Shown here piece after piece: positions 36,301-49,031 of a stretch of DNA of 64,000 nt (positions are counted from its first letter, which is position 1; every line of letters starts with the position of its first letter). A program made the position numbers and the translations under genes. The notes beneath the pieces were generated by a model, which saw nothing but the letters and a program-made list of their open reading frames with translations, had not been told where the DNA came from and searched no databases. Origin of the DNA: Chionis minor (taxonomy: Eukaryota; Chordata; Aves; Charadriiformes; Chionididae); assembly GCA_013398295.1 (NCBI GenBank), contig VZSF01010416.1, positions 1,200,098 through 1,264,097 of the forward strand, written 5' to 3'.

Positions 36301-38799
36301 GTGTAACTGAAGTTTTTTATTGTAATTTAAAGCAAAACCAAACCCCAAACCCAACATTCTTGTATTTCAGATGACTCCGTTATTGTAAATGGATACCGCA
36401 GGAAGTGGCTGAAGCAACACCAGTTTACCCCACGCAGATCTGTCCTGCATCATAACTCCAGTACAGCATGGTGCAGCTGGTGAGCGTTGCGCAGCATCCA
36501 ACCCTTGAACCCCTTACTCAAACCACTGCTTCTCCCCTGGAGAAGATGGAGAACAGCTCTCATACAGCAAACTGTCACACAGGTGGTCAAGACCCCTCAG
36601 CCCCTGAAGCAATGATGCCACAACAAGAGCAGCAACCTGTTTTTTTTTTTTTCTTGTGAGCAAGAGCGGCCATTCCTGCCCTTTCCTGGAAGCAGCATTT
36701 TCTGTGGAACAGACCAAGGAAGTTCAGGGAGGCAACTTAGAGGGGGTGAGAGGAGGGGACGTGGTCCCTAGGGTAGATGGTGATGGGAAGTGAGTACCAA
36801 ACCAGCAAAAACATGACTGGTTCTCTTATTATCCAGTGTGAAACCCAGCAGAGATACTAGAGTTCAGCATGATACTGTGAAACATCAAAATTACCAGTTT
36901 TTTCCAGGACACAACTGTGTCTAAGGACAAAATATTATCAAAATATTGGGCAAAAACCTTAATGTTAGAATGGGCAGCTAGAAACAAAGTAAAAGGACTT
37001 CTTTTTAAATGTGATGTTATCCCCAAAGTTCCTTCAGGTATTTTTACTCAGTGTTTTAAAGAGCTTGTTAACAGACAGACTTCTCAAAGGCTGTACTATT
37101 GCCGTCCATGCCACCACCCCTGCTCAAAGAAGCAAGTCCTCAAAGGCAACACATTTGAACAACAGAAGTGAATGGAAAGTGAAAAGAAAGTTCAAGTCGG
37201 AGCTGCTGTTCACGCTCAGTTATTCTGGTACTGCTCTCCCAGGAACACTCTGCTCCCCGCCAGCATCTGCAGAAAGAGACTCTCACTACCTTCCAGCCAG
37301 GCCAAAAAGGATAATCTGTCTCAGTACCTGTGAAAATCACATAATCGTTTTCCATCAGGATTAATATCCAATGCCACGCTAGTCTGATACATACAGGATG
37401 AAGTCTGACACTTCTTGTTATAAAGATCACACGAGGAAACAATCTCTGCAGTCCCCAAACCAGAACCCACAATGGACAAATTTCCATTCCGCCCACTATA
37501 TGCGTTAAAGGGGCAATCTTCATCATCATCATTTTTATTTATTCCAGTGAACAATTTTCACCTGGCGAGCTTAGAGCCTGCATCTGGGTAGGTTTGTTCC
37601 AGCTACAGCAATAGTTTAATCGGAGTAAACCTAACAGCAGCATCTCTCCTTCCCTATGCAGTTCGACTGCTGACTGTCCCCCTGCAGAGATACCTGTTGT
37701 GATTCCTGCAGGAGAAAAATGACCCATTTGCAGGTACACACAAACAAGCATTACAAAATAAACCAAACTAATGCCTGCAGTTCATCACAAGTTACAGAAA
37801 CCTCATCACCTGCAGAAAATGTGTTATTACATATATAAGGCAGATCATAACTGAAAGTTGGAGGCTCAGTCGTCATAAATTCAGGCACAACCAGCAAGGA
37901 AATGTATTTTTTCTCATTCATTTTTAGCCCACAGTATGTGAACAGTAGTTTGAAGAGCTGGTGAAGCAAGTGGGCTTGGAACAACTACAGCACATTCAAA
38001 TGACATAAGGATGGGATCAGATCTTGTTATGTATTCATCTTATTCTACCTTGTTAAAATCTAATCCAACTTGCACCATCTTCAAGACCTGGAGCAGGCCC
38101 AGAAGAGCATATCAAGCTTTCCTAGATGGCACAGAGCAGGCAGGTCCTGCCATTTGGGATTATTAAAAGATCCCATTTTACATCCTAACCCTGCAGGCAG
38201 AAACAAGTCTGCAAGTCACCTTACATGAAGAAGTGGAGGAAGGTGTTGCATCATTAAAAGGTAGGCTAGTATTTCTAAGTGTAGGGACACACATTGACTA
38301 ATTGAATCAGTATCGTCTTATCTTGAGAAACCAAGCTGCTGTTACTCTAGGTTAAATTGCAAATGTTCACCATCTTTGAAACAGTAATACAAATTTGAAG
38401 ATGGGGACTAACCTTTCTGTAGGCTTTAACTGCTCTCTCTGCACTCCAGGCTTGCAAACAGCTGGTATTACTCTGATTGCTCAGATTGCTGAACCCAGAA
38501 TATCTATCCATACTGGTATTTTGCCATTGTTTGTCATCTTCAGCTTCAATGTTTCATAATTTTTCATAACAGTTCAATATTTCATAAACAATGTACCTTA
38601 GGAAATAATAGCTATACATACATCTTACTGATACTATGGGCATCAACTTACTAACAGCATTTCATAGAGACCAAACAATTCATAATAAATGACAGAATTA
38701 GGAAATAAGTTATCCAGACTGAGTATCGTGTTCTTCCCCCTTCATCATTTTCAGGGACTCTGTCATTGGTATCAAGCTGAAAAGACCACAAAAATATTG

Positions 38800-39480
38800 T
38801 AGGACGGGATTAAAATTCAGAATGAGCATGACAAATTGGAGAAAGAGCCTGATGAAAAAATGGTGACAGATCAATAAGGACAAGGTTATACATAAGGAAT
38901 AACTAACTGAACAAATACAGGCTAGAAGACAACTTGAGAGAGCGAGCTTTTGTACGAAAAACTGTGGCATATTTTAAATCAGAAACTCAACACAAGTCAA
39001 CGGCATCAAACTTTACAAACGAGGCAAATACTAAACATGGGATTTCATCTGCTCACTTTGTTCAGCATTTATAAGGCCTTAGTTGGAGCAGTGAAGAAAG
39101 TATACTGCGGGGAGTCCTGGGGAGAGCAAGGAAGTTTACAGAGGTGACACACAGCAAATGACTGGAAGGACTGAGGTTGTTCGGTCTCAAGAAGAGCAAA
39201 CTTCAGATGTTTAAATGCTTGTTACGAAAAGGAAAGGAATGACTTATTCTCTGTTCTGGGGAGGGTAGAAGCAATGGACTTCTTTATTTCAGCAAGGTCA
39301 ATTTAGTTTAGACATCAGTAGACCGCTCTGACCTGAGAATGCAAGATACCATGACTACTTGCTACAAAGAAGGGGGAATCTTTGTCCCTCAAGGTTAGAG
39401 AAACATCACTCAAGCATGGTACAGGTTTCCCTGGCTTGGACTGGGCACTGGACTACATGACAACTCCAGGAATCTCCTGG
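38800..39480 (+). mobile_element. Diverged, ancient CR1-like fragment
   Basis: The order of weakly conserved blocks follows the CR1 3' half in plus orientation: a 'tataaggccttagttggagc' block, then 'gactgaggttgttcggtctc' followed by 'aagaagagcaa', then 'ggcactggactacatgac' near the 3' end. Many indels separate it from the younger copies here. Identification is by eye; both boundaries are uncertain. Confidence 0.55.
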
Positions 39481-41573
39481 GATGATTGTCAGTGACTTTG
39501 TAGCGTGACCACTGCTTAGGTGCTAACATAAAGGAAGCAATTTACAGCAAATGGTCACACTCTTCTGGCCCTGAAAAACTCAAGAATTACACAGTATATT
39601 CCTGACTGCATTTGAACCCAGGCACATGGCATTTTAGGGGAGACCAGAAGTATGATAGTGAGATGTTTCCTCCCGTATTTTGCCTGCAACAAACACAAAC
39701 CCATCCCTGTGCCACATGGCTGTGCACGTCGTGCAGTGTCGGAGAATACCATCACACAACCATCAGGCAGAGAAGTCAAACAGGCTCCTTTGGACACTGC
39801 TGGGGTGTACAGCCAGAGGAGTTCAAGACACGATATGATGTGGTCACAGCTGGGAACACATCAAGCTGCCTTCCTGGGCTTGCGCCTGTGGACAGGCTAG
39901 GAGATACAGATGTAGTTTGTATGAAAGAAGCTTCTCCAGTAGGAGTAAATAGGAGGGATATAAGCATCTGTACTGAAACAATAAGTTGATGGCAGGTGTG
40001 TCAAATACTCCTGTTATTTAGTCAACAACAATCCAACTCAATATATTTGCTGTGCAGGAGGGAGAGGAAAGCTGGAAATAATAAAATGAACCCCGGAGGA
40101 GGGGAAAAAAGATCCTTTCTAATGGTTTTTGTGACTCATATTTTTAAGCATTTATTCACATTGACTTTTTAAAGGAGAGAAATACACCTAATTTGCACTT
40201 TGGGATAAGTTGAAGGTGTCCATGCAATTTCATGGATGGCAGAACACCAATTTTGCTTAAATGATAGAGTCCCACCACATGTCTCTTATTTAAATGACCT
40301 GAAAATAAGAGATATGAAGGCATAAGAAGGAACAGAAAATGAACCTAAATATATAAAACTAGTGCATTTAGAGATACTTCCCAGTGTATGTTTCACTGTG
40401 AACACCAAGCCCACTCTCGGAGGTTGTTATCCACCACATTAGCCCTCTTCAGACCGGTCACCCTCATCACAAGCAATGCAGAGTTCTGCTGGGTATATAC
40501 AGAGTAGCCAGCCACTTAGGGTAAAAACCCTTACTCACTTTCAAAGTCAGGAGATGGAAATTTTGTTCAGAAAAAACACATCATAATTTGTTGGAAGAGC
40601 AATATAGTCCTTCTATGGGACCCACAGTACAACAAAAGCAGCAAAAGCTGGATACCATCCAGGATTTGAAATGTTGGCATTGCAAGTATTTTATTTCTGA
40701 GTCAGAACAAACAAATAAGCAAAAAAAAAAAAAAAACCCAAAATGTTGATGTGTCCTGAGGACAATAATACCAGATTTTGTTTTCAGAAATTGAAACATT
40801 TAGGTTTTATATCATCAAAAAGTGATTTCAAACTTAGCGTAACTCCATGTTTTGCCTCAACTTCATCAAGTCAACTTTTGTTTCATCTACTAGAACTCCT
40901 CTTCCCCCTATGCATTCCCTTTGTCTTTTATACAGTTTCACCCAGATGCCGGTACTTCCTGTCTTGCTTTTCCTTAGCCTTTCTCTTTCCTCAGAGGAAC
41001 AGATGTTAGGAAGTTTTAATAAAATTTTCCCATCTATCTCTCTGAGTAACTACCACAAAAGCAACTGCCCATCTCAAGTGCCACAAAGTTTTCAAAATCA
41101 ATGTTCTTGGCCTCGATTTTGCCTACTTACTGTCTCTTCCTAGCTTTTACTCTCACACTTCCATCAAAATAAAAAGCCGCACCTAGTCATTAGGTAACAA
41201 CTGACTTCTGATTGAAGTTTCTTGGCACCAAAATCAAACTAGGATGTTTGACTCCTAACAACAGTACTCTGTGCTGCTGTAACCCAGGAGGTCAACTGTG
41301 TTCCTGGTCTTTTAGATCCCATGCACATCTGTCAATCAACTTCTTGCCTGTCCTTGATCCGAGCATGAAACTCTACCCACACACTGTGCGTGCAAATAAC
41401 TTCTTAAAAATACTTTTCTAAGAAAGTACATCAGTACTAGTGCCCAGAAATAAATGATGGAGGAAGAAAATCTTTTAAAAATTCATAGCGAGTGAAGTTT
41501 AACCTCTTCTGTTTGAAGATTTAATCATCATCAAGTTCTCTGGCATTTTGTGTCTTTATTTATTACTCCCATG
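39481..41573. other. Non-coding stretch
   Basis: I see no gene or recognisable transposable element, apart from a 16-base poly-A tract at 40721-40736. Confidence 0.6.
40721..40736. repeat. Poly-A tract (16)
   Basis: Simple A homopolymer. Confidence 0.9.
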
Positions 41574-42561
41574 TAGGACCTGTTCCTGGTGTCCCCCAAG
41601 GCTCAGTATTGGGGTCGGCTCTGTTTAATATCTTTATCAATGATCTGGATGGGGGGATCGAATGCACCCTCAGTAAGTTTGCAGACAACAAATTGGGTGG
41701 GAGTGTCAACCTGCTTGAGGGTAGGAAGGCCCTACAGAGGGATCTGGACAAGGTCAATTGTATGAGGTTCAACAAGGCCAGTTGCCTACAGTGCCTAGTG
41801 CCAGGTCCTACACTTGGGTCACAACAATCCCACGAATGCTACAGGCTTGGGGAAGTGGCTGGAAAGCTGCCTTGTGGAGAAGGACCAGGGTGTGTTGGTC
41901 AACAGCTGGCTGAATATGAGCCAGCAGTGTGCCCAGGTGGCCAAGAAGGCCAATAGCATCCTGGCTTGTATCAGCAATGGTGTGGCCAACAGGACTAGGG
42001 CAGTGATTGTCCCCCTGTACTTGGCACTGGTGAGGCCCCACCTTGAATACTGTGTTCAGTTTCGGGCCCCTCACTACGAGAAAGACATTGAGGTGTTCGA
42101 GTGTGTCCAGAGAAGAGCAACGGAGCTGGTGAGGGGTCTGGAAAACAGGTCTTGCACAAGGAGCAGCTGAGGGAACTGGGGTTGTTCAGCGTGGAGAAAA
42201 GGAGGCGGAGGGGAGACCTTATGGCTCTCTACAGCTACCTGAAAGGAGGGAGTAGAGAGGTAGGGGTTGATCTCTTCTCCCAAGTAACAAGTGATAGGAC
42301 AATAGGAAATGGCCTCAAGCTGCACCAGGGGAGGTTTAGATTGGAGATTAGGAAAAAATTCTTGACAGAAAGGGTTAACAAGCTTTGGAACAGGCTGCCC
42401 AGGGAAGTGGTTGAGTCACCAACTCTGGAGGTATTTAAAAGAGTGTAGATGTGGTGCTTAGGGACAGGTATTAGTGGTAACTTGTCAGTGTTTGGTTTAC
42501 AGTTGGACTTGATCTTAAGGTCTTTTCCAACCTAAATGATTCTATGATTCTATGATTCTAT
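41574..42561 (+). mobile_element. CR1 LINE fragment: end of reverse transcriptase ORF plus 3'UTR
   Basis: This is the longest CR1 copy in the window, about 990 bases of an element that is about 4.5 kb when complete. It begins inside the reverse-transcriptase region: [18 protein letters not shown] followed by [18 protein letters not shown]. The catalytic FADD-type motif reads FADNK here, as if a codon were lost and an Asp replaced. Reading frames then shift several times, so it is a dead copy. The 3' end is complete, with three tandem octamers (GATTCTATG-type) ending at 42561, followed at once by unique sequence. Open frames of 115-118 codons inside it are element remnants. Confidence 0.96.
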
Positions 42562-43724
42562 TCCAGTTTCCACTGATCTCAGTGGGAGCTGGGTGGGTTA
42601 TTAGATCTTAACTTCCATCGAGACAAAAGCAAATGTTCATCTAGCAGCAACTAAACCGGCAGAGCACATGTGTTATCCATAACATTTTCAATAGGTGACT
42701 AATTCCATCCATGCAGGAGATCATTCTGTGGGGTGGTTAAGTAGAATTCCATTTTCAGATTTGATCATTTCATACATGATACCTTTCTGAATGACAAGAA
42801 GACCAGATCTGTGCAAGCCTCTGACTCAGGACATGTAAGGCTCAGAAGATTGTGCCTCGCTCACAGACCAGGAGGCTGCAGTTAGCAGCTTTCAGATAAA
42901 TAAGTCAGCGGTTCATTTTTTCCTGCACATTCTTTATTCACTGTATAAGTGTTTAATAAAAGCTGTATAGTAGCACTTTTATTTTGCCTAATTCTTTTTA
43001 ATTTTCCTTCACTTTAATTAGCTGCATTTAATTCACACAAAATAAAGTATTAGGTTTGTGCTTTCCTTTGGGCCAAGTCATAGCACTTCCAGGAATCATT
43101 AAGGTACACATGGGTCCAGCAATGTAAACTTACTTGTAATATTACAAGGACTATTTAACAAGAGCAGTAGCTGTTGATTTCCTTTCCAGATTTGTCACAG
43201 TTCAAATGCTGAAAGTAAATACAATATTTCATTACAGACATATTATTCTGACATTTGTTCAAATAATGTGCTTTGTTTTGTATGACCTTAAGAAAAACAA
43301 GCGCCTTACTTCAGAGCAGACTACGTCCCTTTGACTTTTAAAGAGTGGCAGATTTCACCATGGTTCCGTACTGAGACATCCTTCCACAGTTCTACTGTAA
43401 TTATTTTGCCTGGGTTTGGGGGTCTTTTTGAGACTTCTTACTTTATTATAACTATGTCATTTCTATAAGCTGAAAAACAGTCAATCTCTTCATATTGTAA
43501 GGAAAAGTATGTTAAGAAATGAAGGCCAGCGTGTTTCAAGTGTTCATTCCACTTATTGAAACTAATGAATGCATTCGCTAAAGCCACCCTAACAATGCCA
43601 GAAAGCATTTCTGCCGCACTGAAATACCTGTCCATTCCTGGAATGGATAATGTCTAAATTTTAGAAGACTTCTAAAAATGTAGATGGGTAATTCTGAGCA
43701 AACTAGGACAACAGAAACATTCTG

Positions 43725-44008
43725 TTAGACACTGCACAATGAGGACAAGAAGAAATGGCCTCAATTTGTGGCAAGGGAGCTTCAGAGTAGATATCAGAAG
43801 AAATTTCTTCAGAAAAAGGGTTATCAAGCATTGAAACAGGCTGCCCAGGGAAGGGGCAGAATTGCCATCCCTGGAGGTATTTAAAAGCCGCATAGGCGTG
43901 GTGCTGAGGGACGTGGGTTAGTGGTGGGTTTTGGCAGTGTTAGGTTGATGGTTGGACTCAATGATCTTAAATGTCCCTTCCAACCTAGGTGATTCTATGA
44001 TTCTGTGA
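43725..44008 (+). mobile_element. CR1 LINE 3'-end fragment
   Basis: In plus orientation it contains AAGAAATGGCCTCAATTTG, CAGGCTGCCCAGGGAAG, GGAGGTATTTAAAAGCCG and CCCTTCCAACCTAGGTG, ending in the octamer pair GATTCTATGATTCTGTG. It is about 285 bases, 5' truncated, and lies about 1.2 kb from the larger CR1 copy in the same orientation. Its sequence differs enough to be a separate insertion. Confidence 0.94.
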
Positions 44009-47000
44009 GCCTGAAAGTTGTTTCATCTTCACCTTCTCTAATTACTCTGAGGGGGAAAAAAATCTAGCATTGAATATTCACGTATAACTACGAAATGATA
44101 TTCTGTGTGTATCAATCCCTATTTCTCTGCACTTTTTTCCCCAAATTTCTTGTTAAAAGGGTAGTATGGCTTGAATGTGCCCCTACTCCTGAGATACTTC
44201 AATTGTACTTCTTGCACAAAGCCACGATTTTGCAGTAATACTCCCTTTCCCCAAGTCAGCATGTCCTCTTTAAAACAAACCAAACGAAGCAGCCTACAAC
44301 CCTAGTGAACCGCTTAGTCATATTGAAGCACTACAAACCCACCCAACAGTAACATCCATCACGTTATAAATATCCCATTCCCATTCTCTAGCAGATGGAG
44401 CACGGCACTTGCTTCACTAATCAGCAGAATATAATTCACCTAAACTCTCAAACCAGATACATTCTTGCAAGAGGAAATTACTCAAATTCACCTAGTGTTT
44501 TTCTGAAGAAACACAAACCGCAGAGGGAAGCGTATGCCTTTGCTGACAAAAGCTCAAAGGAAAATACTGAATATTAGTGAAAGACAATAAGGAGAAAGCC
44601 CCATATGTTGTGGGGGAAATGAAGAATAAGCTGTCGTGCTTACTGGCTTATCAAAATGTAGACTTAATTTAGTTCAGGAATTGAGGTATTTTCTGTATTT
44701 TAGTGTAAACAGCATACAGAAAGTACCATTAGGCAGATTTTTGAACTATTTAAGCATAAAACTTTTACTTCTAAAAAATGATGTTTACCAGGCATTAGAA
44801 ATGGAGCTGTAGTTCACACTAAAATACTAATTTTTATTTTCTGGCTGTTCAAATACTGCTAGAATATGCAGCAAGCAAAGTTGGGGAGCAAGAAAGGGGA
44901 GTGAGGAAATGTAAATAAATTTTAAAAATCCAATCCATCAGTATTGTTGATTTGGAAACAAAATGAAAGGCTAAACCTTTCAAGGTTCAAACTCTGAAAA
45001 CAGACTTTGAAATAAATAAATTAAAAAAAAATTTCATGTGGGAGCTTCTTTCCTGTTTCAACCCAATTTTCAACTTTTCAATGCCAGATTTTGGCGGAAA
45101 ATTGCGGTAACAGGTTTTTTTCTTGCTTCCCTGGATTCTCACCTTTCTGTAGCAGGTCACATCAATAGGCGCTCTCAGATGTTCAAGAGAGTAAGTGAGC
45201 ATCTTAGTTCCTCTCACCATGATTAGCATCTGGTGTTTTGAAATCTCATGACTTGGGCTTCATGACCCTAGAGCAGAGGGAAGTCATCTAATAGTGATAA
45301 TTAAAGCAGAAGTTTCTACCCCGCTTTACAAGAAATGAGACAGATGGAGAACGCTGCTCCCTGCAGGTATTGTTCTATATCCTCTGGTCACCCCGTAGCT
45401 GGTGAGACAAATAAATTTCTAGTAAAAATCATGAACTGCAATAGCATCAAAAACTTCTGCAAGTAGCATATTCCTAGAAGCACAGAGATTGCTTTTGACC
45501 TTGAAAGGGAACTATCGAGAAAAAATTATATAAAATTCAGAAATCGGGAAAGAGCCTGATTTGATTAAGCATACATCTGAGTAACCAGAGACTTAAAATC
45601 AGCACTGTAATATGTATGTGTGCACAAAGGGCTCAGTGGAAGCCTGCAGCATGTGATACTTGGGAAGTGAAGGCAATTCCACCTCGAGGTGTGCTCAAGG
45701 CCAATTTACAGCACTGTGTAAAGGTCATATTTTATTTAACTGAAAATATGGTATGAGAAGAGTTACCTCGCCTTATCTGAGGAACTTCTGAGCCATGATT
45801 TATCTGCTTCTCCTCCAGTATTCAAATGAAAATGCCATTCTGCCTACTGGCTTATTATCTTACTGGGACTGGGAAATAAGACTGGTCTTCATATACAGCT
45901 TGTGTGCCTGTGCATGTACACTTTAACATGAATTTAAACCTTTTTGTAAAACTAACATGGAACTAACAGGCAGGATTTGCCTGTTTGACCAACAATTTCT
46001 GTAACAATGGAGGTATGTTATCCTGTTAATCTAGACTTGATACAAATAATTGAAAAAAAAACCACAAACCAAACCCAACCAAACATACCTAGCGCTTAAA
46101 AGAACCAATTATTCACAGACAGACAATCAGGCAAATTTGAACCATGGGAAACCTTTAAACTTTTGAAATGAGAGGGAGCTGAATCCTGCCTCAAGCAGAC
46201 TGCAGCTAGCTGCCACCCTTGCAAACGCTGGTGGGATAAAGCGCCACCAGACTGGAAATGGCACTGAAAGAGCTGGAGGGTGAGACGCAAAGAGAGAGAA
46301 GGGACTTTACAAGGCTGAGGTGGGAAAGAAAGGTCACACTGGTGTTGGGGAAAGACCAGGAGAACATTTTAAAAAGTTATCTCTATGCATATGAGCCATA
46401 ATGAGCTGGGTGTAAAGCTAAAGGGCCAAATTATGTATTTTGAAAGAGTTCTAAATGAAGGAACATATGCGTTAACATATTTCAAGTGATATGTTTTAAA
46501 AACATTATCAAGCTTTTATGCACATGTTGCATCGTTCAGCTCCTAAATTTTGCTGCAAGATCTGTGGGAAGAGATAGCCTGCTTGCTTTGATTCTCAGCC
46601 TTCATTTTGTGCACTGCCTGAACACATTCCCAAATGTGCTTGGAGAACAAAATTAACCCTTGATGGGCAACCACACCACACATTCACACGGTATCTGCTA
46701 GTTCAGGGAAACAAAGTCATCAATGACCTGTTACTTCACCACCAAGTAAATCAGCAATACTTGTACTGCAGTCAGTGAAACTGCATTAATGCAAGACCCA
46801 AACTGGGCTCAAAGATGGTTACATAAGTGACATTTTGCCTAACACCTATAGAGGCGAAATAAGAAATAACATACTTGTGCACAATAATGTTTTAAAATGT
46901 TTTATATCTATTTTTTGACCTCTTCGCATGCTCAGAAATAATACCCCAGAGATCCTGAAAGCACAACAGGTAGAAAATGTTGACCCAGTCCTGATGCACA

Positions 47001-47720
47001 GCCTATGTTTGTTCAGTGTCTCCTCAGCCAAACTACACACGTGCAGGAGGCATTCCCCTAAAAAAAAATAAATATCTCAAGCCGATCCTAAAGAACATTG
47101 ACACACACAACTGGTATTCATATCGAGCATTTCAGCGTCAATTATGGAGATCAAGGGTTTTTTTGATGAAACAACTACAGGGGTTTGACAGGTATTTACT
47201 GTACAAGTCAAATAAAAGACATCTGAAAGCTGCAAGAGCACGAACGTGCAGTGACAGCAGGGCAGGACGCAGGAATTGGCAACAAAACTTCCCAATGATT
47301 ACAAACCCAAAAATGATCATTAGGGATTTTAAGACAGAAATAACTGTACAACAAAGCCATGGTCTAGTCGGAATGCCAACCTTGCTTTGTCTTTAAATAG
47401 ACATTTAAAACGGAAAGTCTAATTTACCTGAAGGTAGGTACCAGAAACCTGAAGCTTAGGTTTAGTGAATAGGTTCAAACAACAAAGTTGTGGTTACAGC
47501 AAGAGGCAATGGGTATTTTATGTTAGCAGTTGTCACAACACCACAAGATTTTTAGTGCTAGGGAAGAACGGTCTGACAGCTGAAAACGGGAAGAGAGGTG
47601 CCAACAAGGTTAAGCCATGGTTAATACAATGTAGAAAAGAACTCTAGCTCCTGTCCTAATAATTTCCTTGCTAGCATTGGTAGAATAGGGATCTTATTTG
47701 TCATCTCCATTTTGTCAAGA

Positions 47721-47735
47721 TTTTTTTTTTTTTTT
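47721..47735. repeat. Poly-T tract (15)
   Basis: Simple T homopolymer. Confidence 0.9.
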
Positions 47736-49004
47736 ACGAGTAGGAAATTTAAGCTGGTATGTGTGTGAAAGTAAGAACTCATGAAAATAAACATGAAACA
47801 AACAGAACACCACACAGGTCTGATATACTGTGGTTTGATCCTGTGCAGCAGAAACTGCTAGAGCCTACAAGCAGGAGTAACACCGCTCACAGCCAGGTTT
47901 TCCCCCTGCTTTCTCTAAGCAGCGGTGACTGGCATTGCCAGGGACAGGACTTTTCCTCATCACATGACGAAAACATTCCCTCTTTGTGGGGGGACCCATT
48001 TCTACCACAGTCCCAAACAGGTCCGGAAAGTCTTTCTCATTGGGCTGCCAAGAAGGTGCAGACATGCTTACTAAATGTATATACATGTACACCAAAAAAG
48101 ATTTACAGGGAATTTTTAGCAGCCAGCTCAAGACCTTGTGGTTCTTCGTCACACTCACGGCGGACTAGACAACAACTACCGCATTTCAGTTGCAATGATC
48201 TATCATTATTTATTGCTTCTGGGTGCCAGTATTCAGTCATCAGGAACAACACCTACAAGCTCCAGTTTAACACCTAGTTTATGAATCTCTTTGCTGCTGG
48301 ATTGAGAGCACTCCTCTCGCATGCTTTCATCAACATCTAAATGCTACAATATCAGTCACTAAATTGCTATTCATTACTCACTTCCAGTGCCTTCCTCCCT
48401 AGAAAAGAGCATCCACCCACCTTAGAAGACATGATAAACTTTGCTCTTCATCATAAAACTCCAAAGGGTTTGTCAATCAGGTGCCTGAATAGTTCATAGC
48501 AGCTAAAATAACAACCATGACAGGATTACCTGTTGATCATCTACCCATTGATAGAATCTTTTCTTATAGTTATATATGCACTCTCTTTAGGAAGTAGCCA
48601 GTTTCAGTAAAACATCATTAATACAATTAATATATTTCATTACCTTTGTTCTGCTTCAGTTATTTTTCAGCAGAAAAACTGAAGAATTTCAATAGCTAAG
48701 GGAAGAAATAATGTCAACTTGAATACAGTATTTCTTCATTATGATTCCTGAATTTGATTTCCAGCACAGAAGCAGAATGTATTTGCCAGGATAATGGCAA
48801 AAAGGGAAACAATAGGAAGCCTTTGTTATTTTAAATAGTTAAGTTGTTACACAATATGATGGACTTCTTCTGTTGTACCTTAATGGATAGTAACACAATC
48901 AATAAATGGCTGTAACAATTTCGTTCTGCTTCACCTGCTGTAATTGAAAAATAACTCAAGCAGAACTTTAGAGTAGTTTGCGATGTATGTTTTTTCTTCT
49001 ACTT

Positions 49005-49031
49005 CCCCCCCCCTTTTCTTTTTTTTTTTTT
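49005..49031. repeat. Pyrimidine tract (C9 then T-rich)
   Basis: Nine C followed by TTTTC and a run of T on the plus strand. It is a low-complexity polypyrimidine tract. Confidence 0.9.

Larger units (their letters stand above)
23516..38799. other. Long non-coding stretch, possibly intron of the host gene AGBL4
   Basis: No recognisable exon of a known gene is seen. The stretch contains simple repeats (28382-28395, 32165-32180 and 33322-33353), a 235-codon anonymous open frame at 29825-30532 on the minus strand, and splice-edged small open segments at 24052-24189 (minus) and 26695-26783 (plus), all given as findings. Assignment to an AGBL4 intron rests only on human gene order. Confidence 0.5.

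Noticed and set aside
41609..42448. Three frames of 115-118 codons that resemble a gene
   Set aside because: They are pieces of the CR1 reverse-transcriptase ORF and 3'UTR with frame changes, not a host gene.
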